A stretch of DNA of 64,000 nt from Apostichopus japonicus (lineage: Eukaryota > Echinodermata > Holothuroidea > Aspidochirotida > Stichopodidae): positions 15,614,021 through 15,678,020 of the forward strand of contig NC_092562.1 of the NCBI RefSeq assembly GCF_037975245.1, in the 5' to 3' direction. Positions within the stretch are counted from its first letter, which is position 1. Each line of letters begins with the position of its first letter. A program made the translations under genes and the position numbers. A model generated the notes under the pieces. It was not told the origin of the DNA, did not search any database, and was given only the letters and a program-made list of their open reading frames with translations. Shown here piece by piece: positions 21,714 to 36,700 of the stretch.

Positions 21714-24700
21714 GTGAGTCCGGGGTTCCTTTTATCGTATGGCTTGATTTTCTCTGAAAATATCAAACGTTACAGCTGTCGTAGATTGTTTTGCCTATGT
21801 TTCAATATTTCATCAGTACGAAACATCGTTAGGCAATGGCTAGGCTAGCTTAGGCTAGCCATTTATCCTGCAACCTCAGCCATAGTAAACCTAACGATAA
21901 CGGTAGCACTAATATAATCTCATTAAAACTTCTTAAATTAAGCAGTAAAGTTCTGAAGTGTGGCCTAACTTTAGAATCCGTACCATATGAATGGGAAAGC
22001 TTACTTCGAATCGGCAGAATAAGGTTAGGGGTTAGGAAGTATGGTTAGGGAGTAGGCTAGGGTTAGGAATTAGGGAGTAGGGTTAGGGAATAGGGTTAGG
22101 GGTTAGGAAGTAGGGTCGAATGGTACAGATTCTAAATTAGTACCAAAGAGTTAAAACTAAAAGGTAGGCTAGACTTTGGCCTATGTAGGATAGGGGCATA
22201 AGTTAACTTATTACAGTTGGTCAAGACTAAGTATAACCTGTACTACGCCTTAGTATTACAAGCCTCTAGGGCCTAGGCCTAATGTTACCTGAACTCAGAC
22301 GTAGTCTATACAGCCCAGTCTTTAGAGGCTAGGCCAACAGTACTTAGCAAAAGGAGATACAGAAATCAAACATAAACATTGTAAGAAATTTGACTATACT
22401 TCTGTGGTTGCCTAGAAAGTGTGATAATAACTATCAATTAATTCAAGAAGTTGAAGGATACAAACAAAAGTACAGAACAAACCAGAGTGAAATTCATTAT
22501 TCACATCTTTCCACGACATGCTTTTCTTACTGAACTGAGCTTATATAAACATATTTTTGTGGGGAAATTTATCACTGGAGGTTGAATTTGTAAGTGTTAA
22601 ACATCAGTGTGATCACAAGATAAAGGTCAGCAGTCTTGTTAGCAATTCTCTGCAAGCAATGTTGTAGACAGTCTTGTTTCTTGTGCCTTTGTTGAGCAAA
22701 AAGTTTGTTGCTTGATCGATGAGCAATGGTGATGCCAAATAAATTGTTCCTTGGCTATTGCCATCTTTCTAAGCAAAGAGAAGCAGGAAAACCAGAGTGT
22801 CATTACTGCAGTATTTCTTATGATGTATTAAAAGTATAAATTTTTACATTGATTTTGATAAAATTCTGATACTATTCAGAGATGGCTTAAGACATTAAAT
22901 TATTTTGTATATATGTTGTAGACCATAAAAAAACTCTGGTATCAGTCCAAGCTGTGTATCTATGTCGCTTTTAATTTTTGAGAAATGACACTTTAAACAG
23001 CTGAGGTTCATCAATTGCGACTGCTATATGTTTATAGTAGTGCTGTGCCGTTTACACGTTTAAACGTGTAAACGAACGAAACATCGTTTAAACGTTTAAT
23101 AAATGTTAAACGAAACTATGAAATCAACTGAAAATTAAATTATTGGCAAAAATCGCGTATCAATTCCCGTGTTTATTTTGTCTACTACGCGAAATAACAA
23201 CACAACTTACGATCAGTCGAATCATAAACCGCGAACGTAATCCTTCTTTTGTCCCCCCCCCCCCGATGTATCTGGCGATATGAATGGCTTAAACTTGAAC
23301 GCTGTTATCCTTTTGTGAAAACTTCCTGATTCACGGCACAAGTGTACTTTATATCGAGCCGACAGCGGCGGCGCAGATAATCCAGTCAATGCATGTTCAA
23401 TCGAAATGATTACAATCCCTGTCCATCACGTTGAACTCTCCGACCAGACAATACCGGGTCGAATACTCGACTTGGTAATAGTTGTTCAAATACATGATCA
23501 AAGGAAAAGTATCGATTGGAGCTCGTAAAAAAAAACTCTGAAAATCAGTAGAGAAATTACCAATTGTGTACGAAAAGTAAGTTCGGTCCTTTCAAATTTT
23601 ACGAAAGATCCAGCAAAACACTTTCTAAAAATTCACGCGAAACTGGCATATCGTGCTAAATGCAACTAATGTCATGTAAACAAGGCTCTAGTAACCCATT
23701 TATGAATAAACCGTAAGACCACATCTGGTGTTAAGCGGGGGGAAAAGAAAGTATTTTCTAGAATTTCCAAAAATACGTACAAAATAATGTCCTACCATAG
23801 TTAAGTGTATAGCAAATAGCCTAACCACCTCGTCTGTTACGGATCTCACGTAACTACAAAAACACAACTAATTGTATTTTGCGAACTTGACGTTTTCTAC
23901 AAGAACATGGAAATAAATGTTTAGCATTAGTTAATCATGCCGTGTGGCCTAAAACATATTTTATTACAAGGTTTACTTTCATAAAGATGGCCATAGCTTG
24001 ATATCTTGTGCTGCGTGTATGAACTGTGCCTCGTGTATCATGGGGAATACTCCATGAAACGTTTCTTGGAAACGTGCCAAAAATGTTAACAAACAGGTGT
24101 TAAGACTGGGGATGAGCGCACAGTTGTTTGGAAAGGTACCTGGGAAAATTCTGAGCACATGTACAGTATCCTACCGCAGTATTTAAGTTGGGTTAAACCG
24201 TACTGCAGTTGTAAACTGATGTACGTTCAGTGCGCGCTATTCAGTGTTGGGCAGTCTAGAAACGGGGCTTTGCCGAACGTTTTTTGTTTCATAATATCGG
24301 AGGTTCTGTAAGTTAAACTTTTTAAAGATTGTAAGACAGATTAAATCTCTTTTCATTTTATAACATAATATAGCTACTCTAACTTGTCATTTAAAATTTT
24401 TCATCAGCTTCGTGACAATTTAAATTAAAAAAGTTGTCAGTATTTTGCATCCTCAACTGCGAATTTTTTTATCGCCACACACGCAAAAATTTCCTTTTCC
24501 TTTTCCTTTTCTGGGGTCTTCGCCCCACCAGGGCCCTAGGGCGGTCCCATGGACCCCACGCCTTTATGCTCGCACGCTAAGCGTGCTCGGCGTTTTCTCG
24601 CGATTTCGCGAACGTTTAAACGTTTAAACGAACGAAAAATCGGCCGTTTAAACGTTTAGGTCTTTAAACGAAAACTCACAGCCCTAGTTTATAGTCTACT

Positions 24701-27700
24701 GCACCATTACTTCAGTGGCTCAGATGCAACACAAAACTCAATGGGAAAACAAGACTGTTAAGGCCTCAGATGATATACAGTTTACAGTGTAATATAATTT
24801 TGTCAAGGACAAATGGAGTTGAAAGTGATCCAATGAGTGCTCAGTTGTTAACATCAAGTTGGAAGAACATGTTATGGGTTGAGTTTTTAGAATTTAAATA
24901 AGAATGGTTTGAGGGCCCTTGAGGATTGAGGACCCTTGAGGATTGAGGGCCCTTGAGGGTCTGACATCATCATCAATAATTTAGCGTTCCAAAGATTTAT
25001 CATAGTGGAAAGGTGAATGCTGTATTTTGAAAACCAGAATGTTTTGTTTTGTACATAGATGATAATAGTAGCATTCAAGCTTTCTTTCCTTTTTTTTTCT
25101 AACTTTATTCCAAAATTCATTTTGCAAAGTTAAGAAGAAGCCGAACTATTCATGTTCTATGTCAGATAATGAAGGAACATATAAGAAATTGTCAATTTTA
25201 TTAGTAAGATGGCATTGTATATTTGCAAGAGACAAAAATTGTTTAACCCATGGAATTAAGTAGCTGGAACGAACATTCATTATAAGGTGAAAGAAATCTA
25301 GGAGTCTGTCATAGTTGGAGCATTTGCAATATTTTAAGTAATTAAGATTCGATAGGTTTGATAAAATGTTGGCCATTGAAGACTATTGTTGACAAATTCA
25401 AACACCTGCTATATAAAAAGAATAACAGAATTTCTAAACAATGAATCTTTTTTGTTCTCATAGGGGAGCAAGTGCAATATATCTTATCATGTTTACTTGT
25501 TTACAATGTTGAAATGCAAGTATGCCAAACCACCCCACAGTGCATCGCTGTGGTTGAAGAGTCACTCCAATTCTTCCATCAATTTGGTCTCTTTGATTTT
25601 CTTGACTTTGTAGATTCAGACCTTTAACGTAGAAAGCAGCCTCTCTAACATTGACGAAGTGAGTGATGGAGTCGGGCTGAGCCAGATTTTATGTCTTATG
25701 TAAGTATGTTGTAAGCTAACTATAAGACTGTTAAATATGTCATGTGAGTCTGTTCACGTTAAAGCGCCCAATTTGGGTGCCAGACGTAGCAAATTTTCAA
25801 ATTACAGAAAAGAACTTCTATTCAAAGTAAATAACGTAACTAATATCTGCAATTTATGAATCAGAATTGACCGGACCTTAATGGTGTTCTGTCACTCCAT
25901 TGCTGCTACATTTGGAAATTCTGTTGTTAATTTATTTATTAACACAAAATTTGCTATGATAAGATAAGATTTCTTAGGAAAAAATTGAAATTAGCTGAAG
26001 CATGTAGGATTTACTGATTTGTTTTCAATTCTAACAAATTGGTGTAGGAAGTGGAAAGGATAGGGGGAGAATAGGGGTAAGCTATGTAGAACTATAAATC
26101 TTTCGAGTGATATGCACATTTCTGTACCGTTCATATGTTCATGTGCTCTGTTATGAAAACCTGTTATAGTTTGGAAGGCTTTCTAAACCTTAGGAGGGAT
26201 GTTGCCTAGTGCTGTCATCTCAATTTGAAGTGTTATTGTATGAGGCTCTTCTTAATTTAAAATAAGGTAGGAATGACAATATTGTTATTATTAAGAAATC
26301 CAAAGTAAGTCAGTTAGGAAACAAAGCAATCTTGGAAAATAATTCTGCGGTAGACACTGTTTACAGTGAGAGTGGAAAAGAGGACTGTAAGCTTAAAGTA
26401 CGATATCTAACAGGTCTTTGTGTGAACTTTATGTAACAGAACAACTTTGTGTGTACATTAAGCTTAGTTTTCATATGCCTTTAGACTTTAGGTGGGCGAA
26501 AAAGCGGGGCGGGCTGCCCCCTGTCAAACAGCGAAGCTAAGGCACTGGGCCATCTGCCTTATATATTTTGCAGAACATTCACACAGGATAGGCAGTGATA
26601 CAACCGCATCTTTACAACTACACCAGTTAAAGTAGGTCATACAATTAACACAATTGTGTTCGTTCGGGAAGCAAAATTTCTCTAGGGGACGCAAACTTTT
26701 TGCTCTAGTAACATTACTGGTGTTTTACCAACAGGAACTTCCGGTCATTCAAATGCAAAATGCAGATAAACTGTTATGAATCACAAAGTACTATATCTTG
26801 CCCACTGCATACAGCACTAGAAACTGCATCAGGAATATAATTATATATTATAAGAGCATCTTATACACTTTATCAAGATTCAAAATTTCAGACAGGCTAT
26901 TGAAAAATAAGGCATACTTTATAAATAAGTAAATTAAAGCTACTGTACTTGTGGTAATTATAGTGACAACTACATACTATAGTTTAAAGTTCCCATTCAC
27001 AGTATATACAGTTTGCAAACGACTTGTAAACTGTATACATATTTCAGTGGTTCCCAATGAATTTGTATGAAGACCAGAGGAACATGTTAGTTGTAGTAAA
27101 GATTCAAAGCCAGAAAAAACTGAAATCTAGCTTAACCTTTAGCAGGCAATTTACAGGGCATACCCCAATTTTGCAAGGCTGTGGGCCCCTGGGCCAGTCT
27201 GGGTTTTTGTTGTTCTTCTTCTTCCTTACATGCATGAGATACCTTGTGTTAAACTTCTGAAAGAGTACCGACTTAGATCAATGTATTACATATAGACAAC
27301 ATAGTAGTAAACTCAAGATGAACACCAAAATGTTTACATTATTTGTTTGTCAATTGTCATGCGGAAATATCGACTTGTAAACAAGACAGTATATAAACAA
27401 GGGACCTCTGGTCCGACCTTTACATGTTGAGACCTGTGACCTGGATGATGGTAATACTAGGGGTAGGGCAAGCCTCATTTATCATAACATTACACTCATG
27501 AAACATATTTTAAGCACAAGATTATGGCAAAAAACTGAATATATCTGAAACATATCAGTAGACTGGCATTGGCTACTACAGTAAGAATTATTATTTCAAT
27601 ACAGTATTTATATCTCATATGAAAATACTCTTCGCGTATTACCTTTCAACAGGTTAATAACCTTGTATGATCTTCACAAAAACATCTTGTCTGATTATAA

Positions 27701-30700
27701 CCTACCTTATATATGAGCAACTTGCCACATTGATTGCAATTCCATGTTGTTTGATGTGTCCTTCTACAGAACATCAAGAGTTTGTTGCATTCGAGATCGG
27801 TTGCATTCGAATTAATTTATCACTGCTCCACAGAAGGGGGCCTATCAGGGCCTATTGTGTCCATAAGGGGAAGTGTTTTACCTCAACTACCACCCGTCCA
27901 TTGTGATAGTGTAACAGTAAGGATGTGGAGGTTAACACCATCTATCAGGGAGTCATGAAGACCTTCTATATTGGCTTATTAAGTTATGAGAGGTTCAGGA
28001 AATTAGGTACTTCAGAATCTGTTTTCATAAATGACTGACTTGTTAGCAAACATTGCAACTGGGTTGGCGAATGGCACAGATGGGAGCTTTTGTGAACACA
28101 GGCTATGGCTGTAACAGTTAAAGATGGCAATTGCCATACAGTACTATGCACAGTACAGTAGGCCTACTAAGTTAATCCCATTTTTTTTTTGTAAGTCCAT
28201 AATCTGCTAATCCACTGTACTACTGTAGAACTGCAACTATTCATAAGTACTGTACAGGTACTTGGTGTTGTGGTGGGTTCACAGTAAATCTATCATCTTC
28301 AATTGTGCCAAGTGCAAAGGGAAAATCGTTACAACAAAAGGCATTGTTTTGATGTGTACAAAGCCACTGCTCTTATTGTCATTTATATCCTACAAATTGT
28401 AAGCAGGGAATTTTCATTTTTTAAAAGTGCTTTGAGCATTCCTGACTATTGATTACACAGTGTTTTCATTTTTGGTTGTTTGGTTGTTTTTACACAGTGT
28501 TTTCATTTTTGGTCTCTGCTAACCAAACAGTTCTGGTAGAGTGTACTGCATAATTATTCCTGTATTTAACCTTTGCAAGCAAACAAAGTTCAAAAAGGGG
28601 TTTTGCCACCAGTACAAGAAGCACAATTTAAATAGACTTTGGGAAGAGCCTGTACTTTGCAATAGTTTCGTACAATTCATTAATTCAAAAGCTGTGGCAT
28701 ACAAGTTGTAAACAATGGCAGAAAATTTGTAATTGAGATACTCAGAGGAAATCTGCCGATTGCTAGAGACCTCAGAGAATGTACTGTATTTAAAGGTTCC
28801 CTTTTAAAAGGGATGTATGGGCATTATATGTACCGTAATTATCGATCCAGAACGTGACACAGAGCACCCCTGACTCATTCAGTATGTCAGAAAAGATGTT
28901 TACCTATTGCTTATAAATTGTCTCAGAAAAGAACTGTATACCCCGCATACTGTACCTTGTGGTCTTTCCTAGAGTTAATTTTGATCTTCAAAGTTTTTTC
29001 CTGTTTCGATACATTAAGTTCAGAGTGAGGTCAAGTTCAGATTGAAGTCAAGTTCAGATTGAGCTCAATCCAATATTTGTTGTGCCAATGACTGTTAATA
29101 GGCAGTACTGTACAACCTATGCATTAGCCAGACAGACTATATATGTCAAATACATTAGTTTGCATTTTGCAAAGAGTTTCTTAAGTCTGTACAGTAAATT
29201 GATGATGATCTCACACATTCATTACTGTGAATGCATCTGAACTCAGAGTGAAACACGATGACTGGAATACCTTTTTTCCCCCTTTTTTTCCCGATTCTTT
29301 TATGTGACTACATTTCTGTGAGTCACTCTGTGCCTTTTTCTGTTCGTGATGTAATTTGTTGTTGTCGTAAATGATATTTTGCAGAAGGTGATGCCCTCTC
29401 ATATCAACCAGTATGAATAAGATTGTCAAACTTCAGAACGAAGAAGTTGACTTTCATACAGCCAATTAATGGCATACAGTTTACTAGCTAGTGGTTTGAT
29501 AACATAAAGAGATTATAACATACCTGTATAGCGGAGAACATTTGATTTCTTTTACCTAAAGTTCTAGAACTTTTTCTGACCCATTTTAACGTATCACTTT
29601 GACCATTACGGTCAAAGCTTCAATGTGCCACATGCACATCAGTGAGAAGCCTGATGTTTGCATTAAACGGCAGTGATATTTTATCTTTTTTCTTTCCTTT
29701 TTCACAGAGGACCAAATTTCTTCAAAGAATCTTGGTCTGGGAGGATAAAGAAGGATGTTGGTGATAATTGGAGGTTAAAAGTCAGCAATTTGAGGAAAGT
29801 CTTAGAGGGCATCCTGGATTTTTACAGTGAGGTATGTTAATTGTGCTGAGCACAGATAATGTTTCATTGCTAGATCTCAATTCATGTATTTCAGCTTGCC
29901 ATACATACCATCTAACATACCCATTGTCTAGCTATAAAAAAAACCCAGATGCATCTAGGTTGCTTTTTTGTTAATTAAAAATACATCTTTCTCCTTATAG
30001 CCAAATTTAGTCAGGTCACTAGCGCATTTTTGCATTATAGTAATTAGAAGAATGGTAATTAGACAGTAGTTAGCTCTAGGAGGTAAAGAACAATAACGTC
30101 CACCCTGATAAGTAGACTGTTGATCCAAGTTTCAAAACAGGTGTGAGTGGGTGTTATGTTATTTGATGGGAGAGAGAGGGGGATATATTATTTGCATTGA
30201 GGGGAGTTTGGCATCTACTAGAAGAGGGAGGGAGGGGGGAACGTTTACACTACAAATGCAACGAGCTTCTCTCCTAGATGAAATGAATTTTATATTTCAG
30301 TGCTTTTGTAATTCTAATTTCTGTGTCTGTCTCCTCATTTACCTCATCATTACCAATTAGTTAACCTTCCACCACTATGCATAAATTAATTAACTGTCAC
30401 ATTCTTGGCGATCTTTGTTGCTATGGGTCCTTATTGGCAAGTTACTGTATCAGTGAAGGAATGTATACTTCTTTTGGCATCAAAAGGTTTACTATAAAAT
30501 GAATTAGTTGTTACATGATTTAATACTCAAACATGGACTTTTAGTTCTTAGAAAATGAGTGAATTTGTAATTATGGAGCTCATTGTGATGACCTCATCTA
30601 ACCTCCACCAGTCCACAATAGAGACAGGGAGGGATTTTCTTCTATCCCTGTGTAACATAGTATATCAAATTTTCAGTACAATTTTAATTTGCATGCAATC

Positions 30701-33700
30701 AAGTATTGGTATCTTTAGCTAGTCCTTCATGTAAAGAAAACAGTCCCATTACATCAATGAAGACCCCATATTCAGTGAAGTTGGGATTTTTCTTCACCAG
30801 TTTTTCATACATTTCTCTTCCTTGTGTCAGGAGATTGGTCAAGAAACGGAACATTTCAGATTACCAGACCTCAACAAGATTGGCGAGCATGGCAATCCTG
30901 ATGAGCTGGGACGCTTACTGCAGCTGGTCTTGGGCTGTGCTGTCAATTGTGACCATAAAGAAGGTATATGACATGTTATTGTGTAAAAGACCAGTTGGAA
31001 GAATTATAAGTTGGCACATATATGCAAGTGGGAGGTGAAACAAAGGTAACCAGGCTTTGATAAGGAGCAAAGGCCATCTCACAGTGCAGGGAATAGTTAG
31101 TATTTAAATATGGAGCTCTGAATTTTTAATCTCATTCAATACTATAGTTCTTGTGTAGAATACTGCTATACATCTTAACACTTGTATAGCAACTCCACCA
31201 TTTTATACAGCATTTTGCAATACGATACTGGGTAAATGATTTCACGCAGTGAGTGAAAAATTTATACGGCAATGAATCACAAAAGCCTTTGGGCTTTTCT
31301 GGAAAGCTTAGTTTTGTCTGTACTAGTAAGTGCCGTTTAATAACATTTCCTTGGGTATTAAGTCTCCTCCCTGCTCTCCCATACCCCCCACCCTCACCCC
31401 TCACTTATTCAAGGGTGAAATTCCGGCCTTGACTCACTTTTACAGTAAAATCTACACAGCTCAAGAGAAATTTCACTTACACGTTTTTTGGGAATAAAGT
31501 GAAATATTGTATAAATTTTGTTTTTTTTCTTGATAGAATATATCAACAACATCATGAGTTTAGAAGAATCTGTGCAACACGCAGTCATGAATGCAATCCA
31601 AGAATTAATGAGCAACGAGGCCCCCGTACTGGACAGCAGCACCGGGCAGGACGAGTATACCGAGACGGACGGCAAGACCAGACGCCTACGAGACGAGCTG
31701 AACAAAGCACTGGCGGACAAGGAAGATGCCCTGCAGAAATGTCATGAATTAGATCTACAGGTAAGAGAGATATATATGTCTAACAAGCCAACTTAGGTAT
31801 TGTCATGCATTATCAGGCCACGCTATTATAGACTACTAATTGGTGCAAGACCATTTCTAAGTTGGTGTCATACATATACATTAAATATCTGTGAACCAAT
31901 AAGAAAGATCCATTTCGGAAAAGTGGTATTTGTAGTGTTTTACGTACACGTTGCTGTGGTGATGAATTGAAGGTTTTAACTTTAAGTTCTTTTCACCGGT
32001 ATAATATTTTGTATTCGGTGGTGATTTTATCCACACTGAAAAAATACATGATTAAAATAAAGGGCACCTTCGGCGAAAGCAAACAAGTGCTTTCTATTTC
32101 AGTTGATGGGTTCTGGGGTTTTCGTCGTTTATTTGTAAATAAGTCTTACACAATCAGTTAAAAATACACAACACGTGGTATAACTATTTATTTACTTCTT
32201 CATGAATCAAAACATCATCTAATAGATGAAAATGTTGGGAAAACTAAGGGAAAAAAAGATGGATCATTGAATGAGATTCATATGTACAGGAAAAGAAGTC
32301 TGAAAGTATTTTGACACATTCAATACGAAAACGTTGTATCATGATTTCAACTCATTCTTCAAAATAAATCTTCTTCTACTGTGGTCAGAGTGCTATATTT
32401 ACATGAAAACCACAGACCAAGAAAAGCTTTTGTTTACAAACAATAGCAGCACTTCTCTGTTGGGAACTGGATGCTCATTACTTTTACGGGGGGTCCGTGG
32501 ATGTGTGCACTCAAGTGTGAGCGATATGCAGGCTGCATAATGAGCAGCGGTGTGCTGCTGGCTGGGCCGGCGATGATACTTGGTTAAATTTGCGAGCCTT
32601 CCCTAATGAATTTATTATCTTTTACAGGTTTCAAGTATACTTGAAGAGAAAAACACCTTACAGTCAGAAAATGAGCTGCTTCTCAGTCGAATAGACGCTG
32701 GAGATAATTTTGAAGATCCTAGGTAAAAAGTTTACCTTTTTTTGTCAACGTACTTATGATCATATTTGATATTTTCTTTTATCTATTCTTTCTGATCTAT
32801 CTCCTATCACCCCTTTGTGATGTTGGATACTCCCTACAGTATAGACAGATTTCAAGAAGAATAACTTGAATAGCGAAAAACATCAATTGAAGCATTTGGT
32901 TTGGTTTAAAAAATAAGAATATCTCGTCTGGCAACAAATGAGTGAAAAAACCAAAATGGTTTCCTATAATTTACAACATTCATAGATTGGCATGGTGAAG
33001 AAGTAACTTTTTGCCAGAAGTTTACCTGTGAATAACTTCTTTGTCAACTCCAAAGCTTATTTAACTGAAATCTATTCTATTGTCGATAATTCAAGCAATG
33101 AGCTGTTCCACACATGACTGCACAAAGAACTTAGTTGTGAGTAAGACAGTGAGGCATATATACAAAGGTGTCAGCTAAGTTGGCAAGGAAAGGATAACAT
33201 ATGCCGGTTCAAAGTTTACCATTGAATTTATAAGGATATTCAGAAGGTAGCAGTCAGTCAACTGGTTGTAATTTTTTAGAGCTATTGAGCTTTTAGTCTG
33301 GTGGCAATCTTTAGTGGCATGTTTGAACTGCTGGTGTATACTGTACTTAAAAAAGTTAATATACAAGGGTAGTAGTTAATTTTGCATGTTGTTTGCATAA
33401 ATTATACAATGGGCTTTCAACCAATGGCACTAATTGCAAACTGGTAATTATCATCGTTATCGTTTAGAAAGTAGATGGTTAGTCTACCATCACCTCTCAG
33501 ACCTCTGTCATCGCCCCCTTCTGCTCCTTTTCTTCTTGATGCATGTGCCTCACATCTTGTCGTAAATAGTTTCAATATCATGTTACCTTTGCCCTGATTA
33601 TCTTTCTAAATGAATCAGTGTAGCTAGATGATGAATATTCATTAAGATTCTTTCATATTCAGCCAGTTGGAACAATTTTCCTACTGCTAATACCTCTCTA

Positions 33701-36700
33701 AACTCTACTCCAATATCATGCTCTCAAAGCACTGGCATTGACAGTACAAACAGTTCCTACCCTTGATCAGATAGAAACATGATATTCATACTGCTGGTAC
33801 TGACAATACGAGTGCTCTGAAGCGGGATATGACACCACAGTATAGAAAAAATTGTCCCAACTGGGTGTCATATTCCAACTGGCTCTCTATAAATTTATGT
33901 TTGAAATGCCTTGTGTTTGTAAAGTGGCATCTGTGCTAGTAATTCATAAGGAAAATCTATGTCACTGATTTTGTTGCATTTATGTTGCAGTGTATGTTTT
34001 AATGGAAAGCGAAAACCCAACCATCGTTAAACTATAACTGATAGAGATCTGTGTGAATGTCACACTAGACCAGGGGTGGGCAACCTACGGGCCACATGAG
34101 GCCCGCCAGTGATTTTTTTTTGCGGCCTGCGAGATGTCTCAAGAAAAAGATAAAAAATCAATATATTTTACATCATCACAAAAAAAAAGCTAGCTGCTTA
34201 GAATTTATCGGCACTAATGATGCTGTCAGGCAGGCCTATTATCCCCATTAATTATCAACTGTACTGTATTGACTTTATGTTTTTGTGAATACAGATTAAG
34301 TACACACACCTATTGCTTCAAAGTCCTCGGAATCAAAGGTTCGAAATCAACAGCAGGTCGTTGGTTAGGTGCGCCCCGGTCAATTTTTCACACCTTATAT
34401 CTGGCCCATTCATTCAAAAAGGTTGCCCACCCCTGCACTAGACTGATGACTTGAATAAGTCTAGTGATGACACGTTGATCACAGAGTCACTGTTACTCGA
34501 TTGTCATTATTGAATACTGTCTTCGTTTGTATGGATGGTTCTCAGAAATTTTGGAATAGTAGTATTGAAGTATGTAACATTAACTGACACTCTCATTGTT
34601 TATTTCACAATGAAAACATAAGAGCACAAAACAAAGATAAATAAGAGAGTCTTCTGATGACTCAATGACGTACCAGAATGGACAGTATCACTTTTGTTTA
34701 CGTGATTCTTAGGCCATGAATTCAGCCAAACAGAAGTGGATTTTTTCCATTCAACATTTTAGGGGATTTTCTGCAGAACAAGTAAAAAGTCAAGATGGTT
34801 CAAGTACTTGGATTTTCTTCTCCTTTAAATATCTCAAAAAAACACCCCCTTAAATTTTGCTCTGTTTTCGAAAGAGCAAACCCTCCACAGAAATATCGTC
34901 TAGTTAGCTCAGACTTAACAATACTTTGGTAAACAGATGAAGTGTGTCTTATTTATATGTAACGTATCAGGTAATGGATGTTATGTTCATTTGAGTGATT
35001 TAGGGTAATTTTTCAGATGGTAGCTCCATTTTCAAAATATGAAATAGGTAATACCATCCTTTTAAGAAGTCTGAAGTAGTTCTTATTATTGACAATTTGT
35101 AATACTTAATATGTCAGTGAATCTAACAGTGAACAGTAGATATACGGCTTGTAGAATTTTACAAATCAGATGTAAGAAACTAGCTTTGCTAACTTTGACA
35201 TACATGTCAGACTGTGGATTAGATCTCTATTTCAATTACCTATTCCTCAAGCACCTATTCTTGAACGACTGACTCTGCAAAGGAAAAAAGAAAAGGGTAA
35301 AATTCTTGAAGCAAAAAAAGATGAAACTATTTCATTTATCCACTAATAAAATATTTTACTTCTCCATATTTTTGATGCAACATCTTGAATGAAGTTTGAT
35401 TTATGGAATATTTGACCCTTTTTTTTGTCAGCTTATTCAATATTTGTTCAAAATTAGTGATCTGCTTTAAATGTCTGCTATGTATTGTTTGTCCTTCTTA
35501 CCTCCAGCAAGCAAGCATCATCATCATCAAAGAAAAGGTATCAGTATGCGTGCCTTTCCCACCCTAGCATGTTGCATAACAGGCATTTCATGTTCCCTGC
35601 CCTTTCTTCTCCATTTCCAACCCTTTTTCATGTTAGAATGTTTCATCGTTGAGAACGGTATCTTCGTTCTGCATCTTGTTCTGTAGCTTGACCCTTCTGT
35701 AAAATATTGCTTGAACCAGTCCTCACAAATATCATCAAAATTTTAATATGCATTCCTTTCTAGCTGGTCATGGGTTTTGGTGAGATCCCCCTAGCAACAG
35801 TTGGCTTGCCTCTCCTTCAATATTCAATGCTCTACAGTATCCTTCCAAAGTGCATCAACTATAGTACATGTCTATAACTATGCCCCTTGTCACCCAGGGG
35901 TGGATCAAAGGAGGGGGGCATGGGCTATATCTTCTGGAATCTGTTTGACACTGAAAATTAACTTCAAAAATGTTGTGATCAAAAAAATGTGCTTGTGATA
36001 ATAATTTAACATGCTTGTTTCGAGGGCGGTCCTTACATTTGACTGATGTGTTCCTTCTTATGCACCAGTATTTTCATAGAATGTTTGGTATCTAGGCTGA
36101 TATTTTGCCTTCTGATCCCCTTTTCATACATTCCGGATCAACCTCCATAGTGTACTATAGCTATAAGCTAAGTGCACGTCTACAGTACACGTCTGGTAGC
36201 TTGTGCAGATTTGAAACCTTTTTTGGCAAAGAACCAGCAACGTTTTGTTGCCTTAAATGAAGCTGTTTAAAAAGTAGTCCGTGAATTTTGACAGAGACCA
36301 TAGTGATTTAGCATTACCAAACATGATACTAGAAGCTGTAAATAACTTCAAAGGCCTGTTCAGAAGATTTCAAAAGACAATAAGCCCCCCCTCCTTCCCC
36401 TCTGCCCCTCCTCCCCCTCTGCACATTGATACTAAATGATACTAATTTTTTGAAAGTTTTGTGACAGCAAGGGAAAATTCAAATTAAGTTCCTTCAGTAT
36501 TAAGCATCATGTAAACACTTTCTGAGTGTCTGTGGGAGGGGGGAGGGGTGTAGAGGGGTGAAGGCAGGTGAGCATCACATCATAACCCACCTTTGCAGTG
36601 ATGCCAAAATGTGATAAATTTTAGCAGTAAAAGGAGTTTACCAATAAATTGAAGATGACTCCACATCGTCCTAAGAAAAAGCAATCCTTGTTTTCATGTT

